Assembly: GCA_019916065.1 (NCBI GenBank)
Contig: CM034243.1
Location: 27,430,147 to 27,494,146, forward strand
Direction of reading: 5' to 3'
DNA length: 64,000 bases
Source: Vitellaria paradoxa
Taxonomy: Eukaryota; Streptophyta; Magnoliopsida; Ericales; Sapotaceae
The notes below the pieces were generated by a model. That model ran no database searches, was not told the DNA's origin, and worked only from the letters and a program-made list of their open reading frames with translations. The position numbers were made by a program, and so were the translations under genes. Positions 11,863 through 24,500 of the stretch are shown here, piece by piece (within the stretch, counting starts at the first letter, position 1; each line of letters starts with the position of its first letter).

Positions 11863-12566
11863 TCAATCTTGACACAGGTCTTCACCCGAGCTTATTGTTT
11901 TATTTTCTTCGTGCCACTTGGTGAACTGTAAAAGAGCGTCTCTCATCCATGCATGCCTGCAGTTCTCTGATGATTCGGGTATGGTTAGCCATGTCCTGCT
12001 CCGGGTGCTTTGCTCCGGCCATGACTCGAGCTCCTCCTTCACAAGCAACGCAAACATCGAAGCTCTACATACACCTTCTGGGCTAAACTCATCTTGGAGA
12101 GTTTTGCTCTTGAAGTCATAATCCCCCAGGAACCCCTGAAATAGTGCCATATTATCATTTGTCATTTCCCTTCTATTATCTAGTAAAATTGAAGAGTAAA
12201 TTACATTTTGCACCCTTGAGCTTTTTACTAATATTCCACTTTAGGGTTTGACATTTTAATAATAAAAATTAAGGGCTCGAGAATTCAAATTGATACAATA
12301 TGGGGCCACTGTCATCCCCCTTAAACAATCTCACCATTACGTGCACACGTGGCCATCGTGGGATAAAATAGAAATGCACATGTGAGAGGAATTTTAACGG
12401 AGAACGGCATAGGCCTCACATTGCAAGAAAGTTAATTCTCAATTCGTTAATTGTTCCAAGTGGAATTTAATGAAAAACTCAGGGTGCAATATATAATTTA
12501 CCTAAAAGTGAATGCAAATATGATGTCAACAAATAAAACCTTGACAGCAGCCCCCCCCCCCCAACA

Positions 12567-12597
<31 letters not shown>

Positions 12598-15500
12598 CAT
12601 GAAAAGACGGAGAAAGAAAATTGCAAAATTGCAGCACTAGGAATACCAGGGAGGAAAGATGTAGATCACTGGCTATTCTGCCATTTGCCGACATGATAAT
12701 ATCAAGGGAAAAGCAGAAGAGGAAGAACTTTTTTTTTTTTTTTTCCCTAAGAGGGGAGGGGGTAAAACTATCAGATTCAATCTTATGGACTATATGCAAC
12801 CTAATACAGACAGGAGTAAAAGCTCACGGGACTACAATGATAAGATAAGAAATCAAATCATCTTCTTGTGCACATTTAAAGATGCAAAGAAGAAATGCAG
12901 TAGAAGAAATAATAACCAAATGGATTGAAACTGTAGAATCATGTTAGAACACAAAAAGATGGCCACAAATTTTACAAGGAACTATTCTCAATCTTCTTGG
13001 TCTTCTGAAGCACAAAACCCGTTACTCTGATCAATTATAAAGTACGTTGTAGACATATCTGGACTACAACATTTTGGATCTTGTTTTTCTTTGTAAAACA
13101 AATTACAATATTAGTTATTTTCGTTTCCTTCAGGTTTAACAAAATAACTGTAACTAGAAGTGGTGCAACTGGAAGAGATTGTTGTCCACATGTATTTTAA
13201 TCTAAGCATGCAGCCTCTGTTGCTGTACCAAGTGTAATCAGATAAAAGAACGTAATAACAACACTGGAAGAGATTGTGTACATGGAACAAGTTTGCAATG
13301 ACAGCAAATTTTGAAGCTATTGAATCGCAGTTTTCAAAATTTATTTGTTTATGGAAGAATGAATAGAATTGGCATTATAGAAACAACAAACACTGGCCCG
13401 ATAAGTACCCTGAAAAGTAGAAGGAAAGCTTCTTTTTCTATAGAGCGATATATTAAAATGCATTTGGATGTCCTAAAAAGAGTTTTAAATGGCTAAAGTT
13501 CCGTATCATTAATGGACATTGCATAACCACACAACTCAATGACATTTTGAAGTACATCATCAAGTGTGCAGTAGCAGCTGTTATCCTAAGCGCACAATCA
13601 TATTGATAGATTTCTAACTTAATACTATGTACAATGTGGGTGGTTCAATTAATGTCCAATTACGATTGCGCCAAAATACCTTTTATAACAAAATTTTTAC
13701 AGATTTCCACTTCTCTTATAATGGGTAGCTGTTTGCCTGAATCACCTTGCTCCATTCAGAGCTACAACATTTTTTATTCACATGCTTTCAAGAAAGGGTT
13801 GAACTACTTTGGGTGATAAAACTTTGTAGGTGTTCAGAGCCACCTCTGCCATAAGAGGAGACCCTTGCACCACCCTCCTCTGTGGCAAGGTGGCGCCACT
13901 TGTGACACCCCCCTGCCACACCCTTGTCACAGGTACCTCCTACCCAAAACCCCTTTCCCATGCCAGGGGCATTCAGGGTCAGGAGACATTCAGGACCTTC
14001 ACTTCCTCTCCCTCGGAAGGGGACTCCCATGGATGAACACTTGAGGACTTGTTCCATCCCTAACGGTCTAGAGTGAGGCCTAGGGATTGCCCAATCAAAG
14101 AATTCACTGACACTCACATGCACCCATAGGACTTTCCAAGGATAAGCGGTTTGGTGGTTAGAGCTAGGGGATCAATCGAGACAACTTCAACCAGCCCAAG
14201 AAGAAAGGAACACACAGTCGCCCTGCACTATATGGCCATGACCCTAGTACTAGCCAACCATTTAAGGGCGTTATCACCACTTGGTGGGGAGTACCTTCAT
14301 CAACAGAGAAGTAAAACTTTGCCACCACTTGGTTGAGAGTAACTTCATCAACAGATAAGTCAAAAACTATGCAAAGTCAGCCATCTAGCTTGGGGATCAT
14401 TGTCCTTAGCGTGTGTAATCCAGCCTCCTTTGTCTTGAGTCATCCCTTATAAGTGATACTCTATTATAATAGAGACACATTCTCCCTCTATATACAACCA
14501 ATCAACTTTTTCTCTATCTCCCTTTATCATTTTGGGCTGCCCTAACTCTCGTCCTGACCATCTCTAGTGAGGTCCCACCATTGACGATGATCAATATTAT
14601 TCTCGAATCATTTGAGTGTTCCATCTCACCCTGATCCCCCACATCATACTTCACTAGGAAAGAGTGTTAAGCATTCCCATGGCACCCTCCATGAGAGCAA
14701 CCAGCACCTGGAATGCAGGGGGCAATGACAAAACCACTTCTAGAGTTATTGGAGATTGCCTATTGGCCAAACACAAAACAAACTCTTATAACATCCATGG
14801 CTGACCAACTCCGTGTCATCACCGAACAAGTATTGCTCTGTCAACAAAACCATCTAGCCGCACAACAATCAATGATGGAGGTTATAGCCGCCTTACAATG
14901 CAACCAAACAGCAACCATGCCGCCAGCTCCAAGATGATTGTACCCGCAATTGTGAATTTAGGTAATAACCCTACCCCACAAACTGCAGATGTTCATACCT
15001 CTTAGCCAAGAATCACTTATGCTTAGGATCAACCACTGCTGACACAGCGAAACATCTTCAATTGCCAAACCCATCTTCAATTACCACACCCCCGATGACC
15101 CAACCACAGTTATTAGCCATAGGACCTCCCTCCCCACGCAGTTGACCGATTGCCTCATCTTAAAATGAACTGATTCTTCATTCCTCGCAAATCAACCCAC
15201 AACTAAATTTTTCTTCCCCAAGCACTACTATCGACCCAATGATTCACCCTATCCTCACATTGGATCAACTTAAGTCTTGTAAAGTCTTGTGGCAAATCCA
15301 ATCAAAATATTAGTTAAATTAGGAATACTATTAAAGTTTCCAAAAGTGATGCAAATTGAAAATTTGAAGAATTCTGAACAATTAAGGAGATAAAATTAAT
15401 CAAGTTGACCAAAATTTTGAAGAATTCTAATTGGTGTGAAGGATTACAAAACCTAATGGAATTCGGACGCAGCTTTCTGGAACGTGAATGAAATTCCAGT

Positions 15501-18500
15501 GTACCTCGCAGGCACAGCGCGGAGAGCTCGCGGGTGCGCTCCAAGCACGCAGGCAGCCCGCAGGGAGCGCGCGGGTGCACCAAGGTGTCTCAGAAATTCC
15601 AGTGAGGTCCGCAGGCAAGAGGATGGGAGACTGAGGGTGCGCCAGTGTTATTTTCTAAAGCGTAAAAATTCCAGTGCAGGTCGCAGGCTGGAGGATGGAA
15701 GCGCGAGGGATCGAGCTATGAATATTTTGTTCGGATTCAATTTCCTATTTTGCCAAACTAGGGCAACTTTGTAATCCTATATATATGTGAAACCAACTCT
15801 GTAATTGTAAGAGGTGGGAGAACATATTATAGGGACCTAGAGAAAGAGTCTTTGAGAATTGAGAGCTTTCATGTTCTTTCTCTAAATTCGTCTTGTATTT
15901 TCTTTTCACTTTCTGTGTGAGGCAGAAAGCCTGCTTGTAGGGTTTATCGAGTGATTCGAGCAAGAGTGACAAAAGGATTCGTTCGAGTGATTCGTAGAGA
16001 GTCTGAGTAGAGTTTTGTAACCCGTTGATAGTGGGATTGTAAATAGAGGTTTTTCTCCCTGTGATAGGGTTTCCTCGTTATTCTCTTGTGTGATTACTTT
16101 CACTATGTGTGTGATTGTGTGGGTTTGGAATTTTCAAGTCTCATGCCAAATATTTAGTTCACCAAGAAAAAGGGAGTAGACTTTGATCTTCACCCACCTT
16201 ACACCATTGAAATAACCCAACTTCCTTACCCTAAGGGCATACTGTACCCAAATTCACAAGATTTGATGGCAAGCGCAAAGAAGCTCGAGAGCATATAGTG
16301 CAATTCATCAATTCATTAGGAATCCATGGTTCCAACAATACTCTTCATTCAAAGAAATTCTCTAAGTCCCTTACGAATGATGCTTATACATGGTACCCCA
16401 ACCAGGCGACAAGCTTGTTTTCTTCATGGGAAGACTTAGTGAAAAAATTCCAAAAGAAGCTCTTCTATGTCAAAAAAAGGTTAACTACACCTTATTCAAG
16501 AGTCTTAGAAATATGGTGAAAACCTCCTGACTTACATCAAAAGGTTTCAAGAGAATGCCATGGATATACGAGACCCCCTCTCTCAGAGCTTGCATAGAAG
16601 GAATGCCAACTCAGTTTAAGGTCCATCTGGTAAATCATTAGTTCACTGATTTCACAAGTCTTTGCATGGCCACTTGTAATTTGAGTAAAACAGTAAAGAA
16701 GGCATTGTGAACAACAGGCCCCTTCACCCCCACGACTCCCAAGTCTGGTTACGATCCTTGGCGCAGTGACATGGTCCATCTCGGTCCAAGCATAATGCTC
16801 ACTCAGCAGAAGCAACAGCCACGCGGTAGTCTTATGCGAGGAACAACGATCCAAAGAGAGTGCAAGGATGAAGGATCGCCACCTTTTCCACCTCACGTTT
16901 CCACCACGAACTTAAAAAGTATCATTGGATGCTTGTATTACATACAGAGTAGCATCACCACCGGAGCCAAAAACACCTCTAACCCAAGAGGGCAAAGAAA
17001 AGCCAGGTTTTTGTAGCTACCACAAGACTATGAGACGCCCAACTAAAGACTGTTGGGCATTTAGGTCTTTGTTTCACAAGATGGTAAAAGATAAGGGATT
17101 GGAGATTACACCAAGAGACATTTTGAAAGACCCCCTCCCCTGCCCTAAAGATAAAGCTTCCAACACTCTGATGATCTCTCACCATGATGAGCAAGAGGAG
17201 ATTCATGTGAAATCAGCACCCGACGCCAGAAGGTTTCCCAAACTTTGAAGAAAGAATAGCTGAAACACTTAGCAAATCTACCAAATTTAAGCATTTCTTT
17301 TCTTTGACCAATTTGGTTTTTCCCCCGCTACGCAATTCCTAGCAACAAAGGCTCTTTTGAAGGTGGCAAAGGATAATCAAGAAAAGTGTACGGGAGTAAT
17401 GAGCTTGGTGCGCCAGGCCTTTTGTGACAATGACTTAAGCCATTAAATTTAATGAGACCTATCATCAATGTCATTACCCCAGCAATCGGCCTTTATACAT
17501 CCTCATAGTGATCAATGGAGTAGAATTCACCAGAGAATTCATGGATGGCAGGGCATCTATCAATATCATGTTGTTAAGAACATTCCAAGTCGTAGAGATC
17601 CCCGATAATCATCTGATCAAAGATCCCATCATCATTAATGGCTTTAGTAGCCAAGAAGAGAAGTCTTTGGGGTATTTAACCATGAAGATTGGAGAGATTT
17701 GATCTCCAACTAAGTTCCATGTAATCAATGCATTTCCATCCTACCATGTCCTTCCAGGACGAATATAGCTCCATCAATACGTGGCGAACCCCTCGACCTA
17801 CCATCAATGCATCAAGGCTATATGGAGAAACAAGGTGGTGACCATGAATGCCACATTGAAACCCTTTCAAGCTAAAGAAGCTCATCAAGCAAATACAATC
17901 TTCTACTTAGAGACAAACGAGGATTCGTGGCACCATCCACCTAGGGGAATTCCCATTCCTAGGTTGTTAGATATTGCAAGAACCTCCACCCAATAAAATC
18001 GCATACTACGCTCCCTCCCCACTCAACAGCCATCATGGGTCACCAAACTTAAGGGGGCAGATGGAAAAATTATCTATCAATTATATGATGGTGTGAGGGG
18101 TCACCCCTGCTGAGCAAGTCAGCCCCACACACGTAAATACTAGCTTGTTGTGAGATTTGGAGGGATGCTAGGCACTATCACTGTTGTCAATTCGACGCAA
18201 GAAGAAAGAAAGGAAGAGAAAAGAGGCACAGCACAGTAAAGTCATGCTAGCAAATCCTAATTATAAACCTCAGGACTCATTGGCCGCAGAAAAAAAAAGG
18301 TCCAACCTACTCCGGAGTGTTTTCAAGATAATCACCGCCCCCCAAAAACAAGAGCTCGAAGAGGTAAATTTATCTAAAGGAGAAGAACCTGCGTGGCTAG
18401 TCTTTATATGCAAAGACCTTCCGCATGATGAAAAGAAAGCTCTTTTAACCCTCATAGTTGCCTATTCCACTGTTTTCGCTTGGCTATATTTAGAGAAGCC

Positions 18501-21500
18501 TGGTTTGGACCCAACAATTAAAACTCATCATCTCAATGTCACTCTTGCGTGGTAAAGCAAGAAATCCAATTTTATAAGCTAGATGTCAAATTGAGGATTA
18601 AAGAAGTAGAAAAGCTTTTGGCAACAAGGTTCATTGAGCCCATCCATCATCCCTCTTGGTTGTCAAACATTGTGCCAATTGTGGAAAAAAAAAAAAAAAG
18701 GCCAAATTCAAGTGTATGTTGATTTCCAAGATCTGAATTGAGCTTGTCCCAAGGATGAATTCCCACTCCCTAACAAAGACACACTCATTGATTTAACTGC
18801 TGGACATTAGCTGTTTCTTTCATGGATAGGTTTAGTAGAAACACTCAGATAAAGATGGCCCCTAAGAATGCAAGTAAGACTGCATTTAGGACCCCGATTG
18901 GTAATTTTTTCTACACCGTGATGCCAGCAGGGATAGAAGCACGAAAAGCCCCAGAAATTGCTCATGAATTTGAATATCAAGGGGGAGAAAACTATTTTAA
19001 CACCTTGACATGGGATACTACTGGCCAACCATAGAAGAGGATGCTAAGGAAATCAGCAAGAGATGTCGCTCGTGCAAAAGTACCAGGTTAAGCAATTGGC
19101 AGCTTCTAAGGGAGAGAAGTTTCCGTGGGAAAAAATTTGGAAACGTAGAGCAAATCAAAGATGGCCTTTTCGTAAAGTGTACAATACAAGGTGAAATTTT
19201 GACAACTGACAATTTAAGGGAGAGAAGGAATGTAATTGTGAACTGGTGATGGCTTTGTACGGATGCAGCAAAGTCCATTGACCATTTGTTCGTGGAATGT
19301 TGGTGGGCTAAAAAACTTTGGAATCTTGCACTATCACACATTGACATAACCTAGGTGCCACTAAAGGGGATGAATCTGTTTTTGCAAGAATGGTGGGGGG
19401 TACCACACCTTGAATATAGGAACTGTGGGTTATTATCCCGTTTTGTATTCTTTGGTTGGTTTGGGGGAAAAGAAGTAAAAAGAATTTTACAAATATAGAT
19501 ATGCCTCCGTATAGACTGAAGAGTTGCTTTTTGTCTAATGTTATACAGTTGGTTAGAGGTGGGCAAAGAAATTGAGGTGCTTACAGCTTTTAATTTTGAA
19601 GATAGTGTGGAGTTGTAAACTTTTCTGCATCTTCTTCATGCTTTTATAAAAGTTTGTTTATTTATCAAAAAACTAATTACACATTCATTAACCATTTTAC
19701 TTCGAAAAAGGAAGAAGAAAAAACAGAGTGATTTGCAAACAGTTTCACCTGGTTCAGGTACAATGAATTAACTCCAGGATTGTCTTAAATTCATACAATT
19801 TCAAAAATATCGGCCTTGTACTGCCATCCAACACATTTTGCTAAGCATGAACTTAAAAAATTGCTAAAACTGAGGATAATTAAACCCGTAGAATAGAAAA
19901 GTGGTACGTATATAGTTGAAATAATTACAACAAAAAACAAAATGGATGGATAATGAGGAAACTGGAAAGAAAAATAATAATAATAATAACACAAGCAATT
20001 TCTTCTTGAGCTTCATGAGTAAAAAAAAATAATAATAATAACTTTATCAATCAATATCATTTTATAAATGTGACCAAATAAATTTTACTAAAAATATTAT
20101 ATTTCAAGCCCTTTGGGAGGCGAAGAAAACAAACATTAAAACGGTAGCCTCAAAGTCCAATCAACAGCAAGATGAACAAGACCAGTTTATTATCATTCAT
20201 CCTGGTAATTCATATAGCTCTATTATGTTGTCCAAAGTTGCCAATCGCATGATCTGTTTTGAATGAAGATTATTTTTGTTTTGGTTGGGTAGACTCATTT
20301 CATTGGTAGAAAGTTCTATGGAAATTCAATAAATAGATGAAAAGCAGAAAGTATGAAATTGTAAAGAATACAAATCGAGTATTATATTGACAGACTAGCT
20401 TCTTACCATCAAGTCCCCTCGAACTCCGGCTTCTTCAATAGCTTCTCTTACTGCTGCCTGCTCGACAGTCTCATCATTCTCCCAGCCCCCCTGGAAAGAG
20501 AAAGGAAATCACCAAATGCTACCATGATCCACCATCTATAGGTCTATTCCATAAAAATTATAACTGAATAAAAAAAAAAAACAAATAATTAATCATTCTG
20601 AAGGATTAGATCAAGATCTGAGAAATCATCCGATTCATGGCATGTGTGCCCAACTGCTTTAATGTCACGCCAAGCCAAAGCCGTGTCATTTCCAAAATCC
20701 TATGGGTCAATATTTCAAGTGGGCACTTGGTCCACTAATTTACTTCCATGTGACCTCAACCACGATACAAGGTAATTGGCCAGGTCTCTGAAACATAAAA
20801 CCTCAGGAACTCCTCCTTGCGGCAGCTTCCCATTGCAGGGATGCTCTGCCATGGTCATTCTCTGTTAGAAGCCCCTTACCAAGGGCACCTCTTTAGGGGA
20901 AATTTCCATTGGATATGCTCTCCACTGAACTGGTTCCCCACTCTTCGACAATATTTAGTCTTCACCATGGGTTTCAAGCAAGGTCAAGGAGAACCGCCTA
21001 GGAGGTTGTTCACTTCTCATGGGCACCAAAAGGACCCATGGCCTTTCTATTCTGTCCAGATCATGGGGGTTTTGTATAGTGGTGGCTACTGGCTAGAAAT
21101 AGAGATTCTTCAAAGTATCTTGTCTCATCTCCCCTTGAGAGACTGCAATGATTGATCTAAGAGAGAATTCCACTATGTAACAAATTCGATGAAGCGTTAT
21201 TGCTTATCAAAAAAATAAATAATGAGCATAGTCAACCATATCTACCACCACAATCTCTATAGCACCTAGGCATGCAAAAGGCGACAATACCTCTGCTTGG
21301 TAAGTTGACATCGCCTATCAGATGGATCAAACAATGTAGAATGAGCCACCAGACCTTAGGAGTTAGGCCCAGAAGTTCTTGGCATGCATGGGATGGCCTA
21401 CAGGGTGTGGCCTTTCTTGTAAATAGCACACTCCATACACAAGGCTAAGCATTCACTTTGTTCTCCGTAACCAAAGCTCGGCTAGAGTAAGCACCCCCCG

Positions 21501-24500
21501 TGGGAGATTTAAAATACCCTAGTTCTCCGCCTACCAATCCTTGATGGTGCTCCACCATGAATAGCGATCATCATTGTTCCTAGATGGCAAGAACTATCCA
21601 ATTCCAGACATCTTTCCACACATACTAACAATATATCAACGAGCATTAATGAACAAAAATCATCAGTTCTTTTTTTCAGATCCTTTGGCTACAACAAATG
21701 ATAAATAACCAAAAAACAGCAGAGCAATTATGTAAGTACTAAATTATATTCTCTTTGAATATCTATGAAGCACAAGCACTCTGAAATAGATCCCATATTG
21801 CATCCAACACACATCAAACGCTTATAATTTTCAGCAGCACCAAAATACACATCATTTCTTCTTTTTCGTCAAACACAGTTGGAAGACGCCCACAATTAAG
21901 CATTTGAAACTCCTAAAGTCATTTCATATTCTACCTAATCTTCTAATTCTTTTGAATGTTCAAAGATATTTAAATTATGAATTTGTTTTTCAGTATTTTG
22001 AATTTTTGACAGTTTGTGGATGTTAAATATATCCCAACAAAATTACAAAGCTTTACCAAAATTTATATACTTTTTAATGTATTCTCTACTGCCAGTGTAT
22101 CATCGTTTCTCAAAATCACTATGTACTGTGTTCATACTTGTGTTCCTCCATATTCCTTATTTGTGTGTGTGTTCGTAGTCAAAAATCATAATAGGAGTTC
22201 AGACAAAACTGGCAGTGGCAGGTTATACAGAAAACACAACATACTAAAAAAAAAAAAAAAAAAATTGTGAAATTTGTGTCTTCATGTGAGGCAAGTAAAA
22301 AGCAACAAAACTCAGCTGATTATGTCCTTTCTCCATAATCTAGTACCTCTGTAATTTCATAGTTGGCCAACAACACTTCCACAAGGCACACAATGTTCTT
22401 GGAGTCACGCTAATAGCCCAATCTATTCAAAGCATATTCAGTCCATATAGCATAATCAAGAAATAAGTGTGCCCAGGTGAGAAGAGTTAACAATCAGTGA
22501 CGATGATACTGCGTTCATGAATTTTTAAACTGTGCCCTGGTAATTGATGCTCCGAATTCTTCACGGATGATAAAAAAATAATTTGCTCCAAATTACCTAC
22601 TGTCCATGGGAAGATAATTTGGTTCTCCTTCCACACAGGACTCCTATATCACTATGGCTGACTTTTGCCACTGTTCGATCAATCAGTGCCATGATCAGCC
22701 ATGCTCATGTGTGGAACTGAATTGTCTGCAAAAGGACCTTCCGACTTTCCATAAAAAAAGAGAGTTAAAAACTATCAATGTCAAAACCAAGTGATAAACA
22801 GCAATGAACCTTAATTTAATTTGATAATATCAGAGCTTCAGAAGCTAGCATGGGCTATGTGATAATTTGTCAAAGACTAAGATAAAGACTGCAACAAGTC
22901 AAACTTTCTATTATATGACTACCTCTAGAAAGACTCAAAAATATGCACTCAAAGCTGCAGTGCACCCTGTCTCACCTGTTGTGCTGTGCCAAACTCAGGT
23001 CAAAAAGAATTCCAAAATTCAGACTCACTAATTGAAGCATCACATAAAAATATACAGGTTCATGCATTATGTTGGTGCAAATAACAACTTCATACCTTTG
23101 GAAACAAAAGACCTGGTCCACTCTGTGAGTTGATCATAAGTACTTCAACGATCCTCTCTGGCTTTGCATCACTACTTTCATCTGAATCTCTATACTTGTA
23201 TGGAATGCACCTGAACAAAAAAATTACCAAGTTATACATGCATAAATAAATAAAAGAAATTTTTTAGAATGTTGATTACAGAATAGAAAAGACATATCTG
23301 AATTCATACCAAATATTTAAGCAGACAATGCCTTGTTGAGTTCACAAAGCTATTTATAACTAACAACAAAATGCTAGAAAACAAAAAGACTGACATGTAA
23401 TCATGGTAGGTCTTTACAAAAATACTTTTTCAAAACTGTAGCAAGAGATAATGGAGACAACGAGAAATTCCTCATCAAACATGATGGAGATTATGCTTCC
23501 TCTAAAGCATTTTACTCACCATGCAGCTTTCGTAGATTTCTACTGGGGTGTTTAACCTAAAATTGTACTTATGATGTAGTTTTACATGCATTACCTTATA
23601 TAGTTTCACATGTGGTTCAAAGCTAAGAAGCACGGACACTAGCACGTGACACGCCACCATACGGACACACAATATGCTAATTTTTAGAAAATGTAGAACA
23701 TGAAATATTGGAGACACACAATACGCTAATTTTTAGAAAATGTAGGGCACGAAATGTCAGGGACACGCTAATTTTTCTCCTTCTGTTACTTCGCCTTCTC
23801 CCTTAAGGTTAGGGAGTTGTATCTTCAAACCCACTTTTCTTTCTTTCAATTGATAACTAGATTCAATGGACTTCAAAAGTCTAATATTGTTTCTGTATTT
23901 ATATTTTTAAACCTTATTACCTTTGTAATATTACAAATTGACTCCTGAAATTAGTTCAATAAGATTACAAACTAACCCCAACAGTGTCCATAGCGTGTCT
24001 AGAAAAATTCAAAAACCATTTATGACCATCTGGGCAGCGTATTGCACGCGTGTCAGTGTCTAATGGGCATCCAAGACGAATACACGTGCCTTCAGAGAGT
24101 TGTCCATGCTTTTCATCTTCTCCATTAAGGTTAGGGAGTTGTATCTTCAAACCCACTTTTCTCTCTTTTAATTGATAACTAGATTCAACGGATTTTAAAT
24201 GTCTAAGATTATAGTTTATATTTTTAAAACCTTATTTCCATTGTAATATTACAAAATTGACTCCTGAAATTAGTTCAGTAAATGATAAAGTAAGCCCAAC
24301 AATGATCATAGCGTGTCTAGGAAAATTATAAAAACATTCAGGACACTCTGGGCACCGTGTCCACCATGTGTCGCACACATGCCGGTGTCTGAAGGGTGTC
24401 CAGGACACGTACGCGTGCCTTCAGAGGGTGTCTGTGCTTTCCGGGTTCAAAGAGGTATCAATGAACAAGTAGACTTCTCAAATGGCAAGCTGAATTAACA

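Larger units (their letters stand above)
13800..19085 (+). mobile_element. Degenerate Ty3/gypsy retrotransposon (Tat/Athila-like)
   Basis: Lies in intron 3 of the Nudix gene, antisense to it. 13800-14690 looks like a GC-richer LTR/leader region, though its ends were not resolved. Gag, protease and reverse transcriptase pieces follow with many stops and frameshifts, then an integrase zinc-finger piece. A solo LTR (15288-16136) splits gag. The sequence between reverse transcriptase and integrase is deleted, and no downstream LTR was found. Confidence 0.75.

Noticed and set aside
12451..12848. Overlapping open frames near poly-C, poly-A and CA tracts
   Set aside because: They run through microsatellites inside intron 3 of the Nudix gene and lack domains.
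24313..24498. 61-codon plus frame with Cys/Pro/His-rich sequence
   Set aside because: Comes from the GTGTCC/ACACG repeat block of the 322-bp tandem repeat.
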